Assembly (NCBI GenBank): GCA_002792165.1
Contig: PFNV01000010.1
Location: forward strand, 1 to 7,099
Source: Candidatus Tagabacteria bacterium CG_4_10_14_0_2_um_filter_40_13
GTDB lineage: Bacteria; Patescibacteriota; Minisyncoccia; GCA-002779875
Direction of reading: 5' to 3'
Length of the DNA stretch: 7,099 bases
This document shows positions 5,738-7,099 of the stretch, in pieces; position 1 is the first letter of the stretch; the number at the start of each line of letters is the position of its first letter. The position numbers were made by a program, and so were the translations under genes. The notes below the pieces were generated by a model, which saw only the letters and a program-made list of their open reading frames with translations, had not been told where the DNA came from and did no database searches.

Positions 5738-7099
5738 ATGGCCATCATAAAAAAAATAATTCAAAACTTTTGCAAAAGTGAATTTAAGGTTTTGATGGCA
5801 GTTTTTATTGCGGCGATTTTTTCCTTATTTTTTTTATCGCAAAAAATTAATGCCGAGGAAATTGATCCTAACGCCGTATTGGAGCGCAGACAGCAATTGG
5901 AAGAAGAACTTGCCAAGCTTGAATCACAAATAGCTTCTTATCAAGCCACTATCGAAGAAAAGCAAAGAGAAGCGACTACTTTTGAAAGAGATATCGCAAT
6001 TTTAGACGCTGGAATAGCCAAAGCCAAGCTTGAGATTAAGGCTCGCGATTTGAATATCAATAAAATTGTAGCGGCTATAAACGACCGCTCTCAAATTATT
6101 GACGGTTTTCTGGGAAAAATAGATGAGGAAAAAGCTTCGCTTGCGGAATTTTTTCGCAGGATGAACGAATTAGATAATACTCCTCTTATTGAAGCTTTGC
6201 TCGGTTACGAAAAATTATCTGATTTTTTCGCCGATAGCGATAATTTCGAATCTATTCAAAAATCTATTCAGGAATCCCTCGCCGCAATAAGAAGCATAAA
6301 AGCCGATACAGAAACGGAAATAGAAGATCTGCAAAATAAAAAAGGTGAAGAAATGGAACTTCGCGCCTTGCAGACTTTGGAAAAGAAAAGGAAAGAAGAG
6401 GCGGAGGAGAATAAAAATAATCTTTTAAAGCTTACTAAGGGCAAAGAAAAAGAATATCAAAAACTTTTGACTAGCCGCCAAAAAGATGCCGCAGCGATTC
6501 GCAGCCAGCTGTTTCTTTTGACCGGTTCGCCGTCTATACCGTTTGAAAAAGCTGTGGAGTATGCCAATATTGCTTTTAGAGCGACCGGCGTACGACCTGC
6601 GTTTCTTTTGGGAGTAATCGCCGAGGAATCCAATTTGGGAGAAAATATCGGTCAGTGTTTACTTACCAATAGCCCCAGTAAGGGTGACGGCAAGGGTAAA
6701 AATACGGGAACTCTTTTCAGGAGAGTGATGAAATCGACTCGGGACGTGGATCCATTTATAAGAATCACGGCGAAGCTTGGCTTAGATCCGATGCAGATGC
6801 CGATCTCTTGCTCTCAATCTGGAGGTTATGGGGGAGCTATGGGGCCGGCTCAGTTTATCCCTTCGACGTGGGAAAGTTATGAGAGCAGAATCGCTGCTTT
6901 GACCGGCCATAATCCACCGAACCCATGGAATCCTTACGATGCTTTTATGGCCGCCGCTTTGTATCTTAGGAATTTAGGCGCCGCCGCGGGAAGATATACT
7001 GCCGAACGTACCGCGGCTTTGAAATATTTTGCCGGAGGAAATTGGAATAAATCCTCTTGGGCTTTTTACGGCGACGATGTTATGGCCTTAGCCGCAAAA
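5738..7099 (+). CDS. Secreted coiled-coil protein with C-terminal lytic transglycosylase domain, 3'-truncated
   Basis: Predicted peptidoglycan hydrolase that cleaves glycan strands non-hydrolytically outside the membrane. The frame is open to the last base (454 codons, no stop). ATG 5738 is preferred over ATG 5795 because it supplies the basic n-region (KK) before the hydrophobic stretch 18-34; a signal peptidase site is plausible after INA 39, otherwise this is a membrane anchor. Residues 45-258 are Glu/Lys-rich with heptad-like spacing, resembling the coiled coils of PcsB/EnvC-type division hydrolases. From about 268 comes a transglycosylase fold: probable catalytic E297 in AEESNLG, GAMGPAQFIPSTW at 366-378, NPWNPYDAFMAAALYL at 395-410, and ALKYFAGGNW at 427-436. 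Between E297 and GAMG is a longer-than-usual segment holding C307 and C358, a possible extracellular disulfide. No Shine-Dalgarno; 13 bp after rplY. Since YGDDVMAL looks like the end of the domain, probably only a short C-terminus is missing. Role in division or wall remodelling is inferred. Confidence 0.88.
   Translation, partial: MAIIKKIIQNFCKSEFKVLMAVFIAAIFSLFFLSQKINAEEIDPNAVLERRQQLEEELAKLESQIASYQATIEEKQREATTFERDIAILDAGIAKAKLEIKARDLNINKIVAAINDRSQIIDGFLGKIDEEKASLAEFFRRMNELDNTPLIEALLGYEKLSDFFADSDNFESIQKSIQESLAAIRSIKADTETEIEDLQNKKGEEMELRALQTLEKKRKEEAEENKNNLLKLTKGKEKEYQKLLTSRQKDAAAIRSQLFLLTGSPSIPFEKAVEYANIAFRATGVRPAFLLGVIAEESNLGENIGQCLLTNSPSKGDGKGKNTGTLFRRVMKSTRDVDPFIRITAKLGLDPMQMPISCSQSGGYGGAMGPAQFIPSTWESYESRIAALTGHNPPNPWNPYDAFMAAALYLRNLGAAAGRYTAERTAALKYFAGGNWNKSSWAFYGDDVMALAAK

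Noticed and set aside
5334..5764. Antisense frames rich in Ser/Phe/Leu opposite the L25 3' end
   Set aside because: They are the complement of the Glu/Lys-rich L25 tail, and the hydrophobic look is a by-product of GAA/AAA codons.

Overview
The window reads as a compact, single-strand gene cluster from a bacterium of the Candidate Phyla Radiation (Patescibacteria, probably Parcubacteria or a near relative). This placement is an inference. It rests on the gene content, the near absence of Shine-Dalgarno sequences, the minimal intergenic space (-4 to 68 bp), and my recollection of similar PfkB and coiled-coil/transglycosylase proteins in those genomes. TGA ends at least two genes at positions expected for their families, so the UGA=Gly code of Absconditabacteria/Gracilibacteria is unlikely.

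Layout, all on the + strand: (1) transketolase, cut at the 5' edge (1-2076); (2) a PfkB/ribokinase-family sugar kinase (2081-3094); (3) a class II ketose-bisphosphate aldolase (3091-4014), overlapping the kinase by ATGA; (4) a D-2-hydroxyacid dehydrogenase of the glyoxylate/hydroxypyruvate reductase type (4034-4999); (5) large-subunit ribosomal protein L25/CTC (5068-5724); (6) a secreted or membrane-anchored coiled-coil protein ending in a lytic transglycosylase domain, cut at the 3' edge (5738-7099). No stretch of 300 bases lacks a gene. I saw no tRNA, rRNA, CRISPR array, insertion sequence or strong intrinsic terminator.

Genes 1-3 form a tight carbohydrate unit. Transketolase interconverts pentose, hexose and triose phosphates, the kinase phosphorylates an unidentified sugar or sugar phosphate, and the aldolase interconverts a ketose bisphosphate with triose phosphates. 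If the genome lacks a classical phosphofructokinase, as is common in this group, the kinase in between is a candidate for supplying the aldolase's substrate. The dehydrogenase could use a 2-keto acid as an NADH sink. L25 and the transglycosylase look like an adjacent housekeeping pair, possibly with its own promoter just before L25.

The most unusual feature is a palindrome-rich segment of about 75 bp inside the aldolase gene (about 3640-3714). It encodes roughly 20 or more extra residues right after a zinc-ligand histidine and looks like an in-frame palindromic element. A smaller palindrome sits at the equivalent of a loop in the kinase gene (2814-2836). The kinase also has a Cys/His cluster in its predicted lid and a long perfect inverted repeat near its 5' end.
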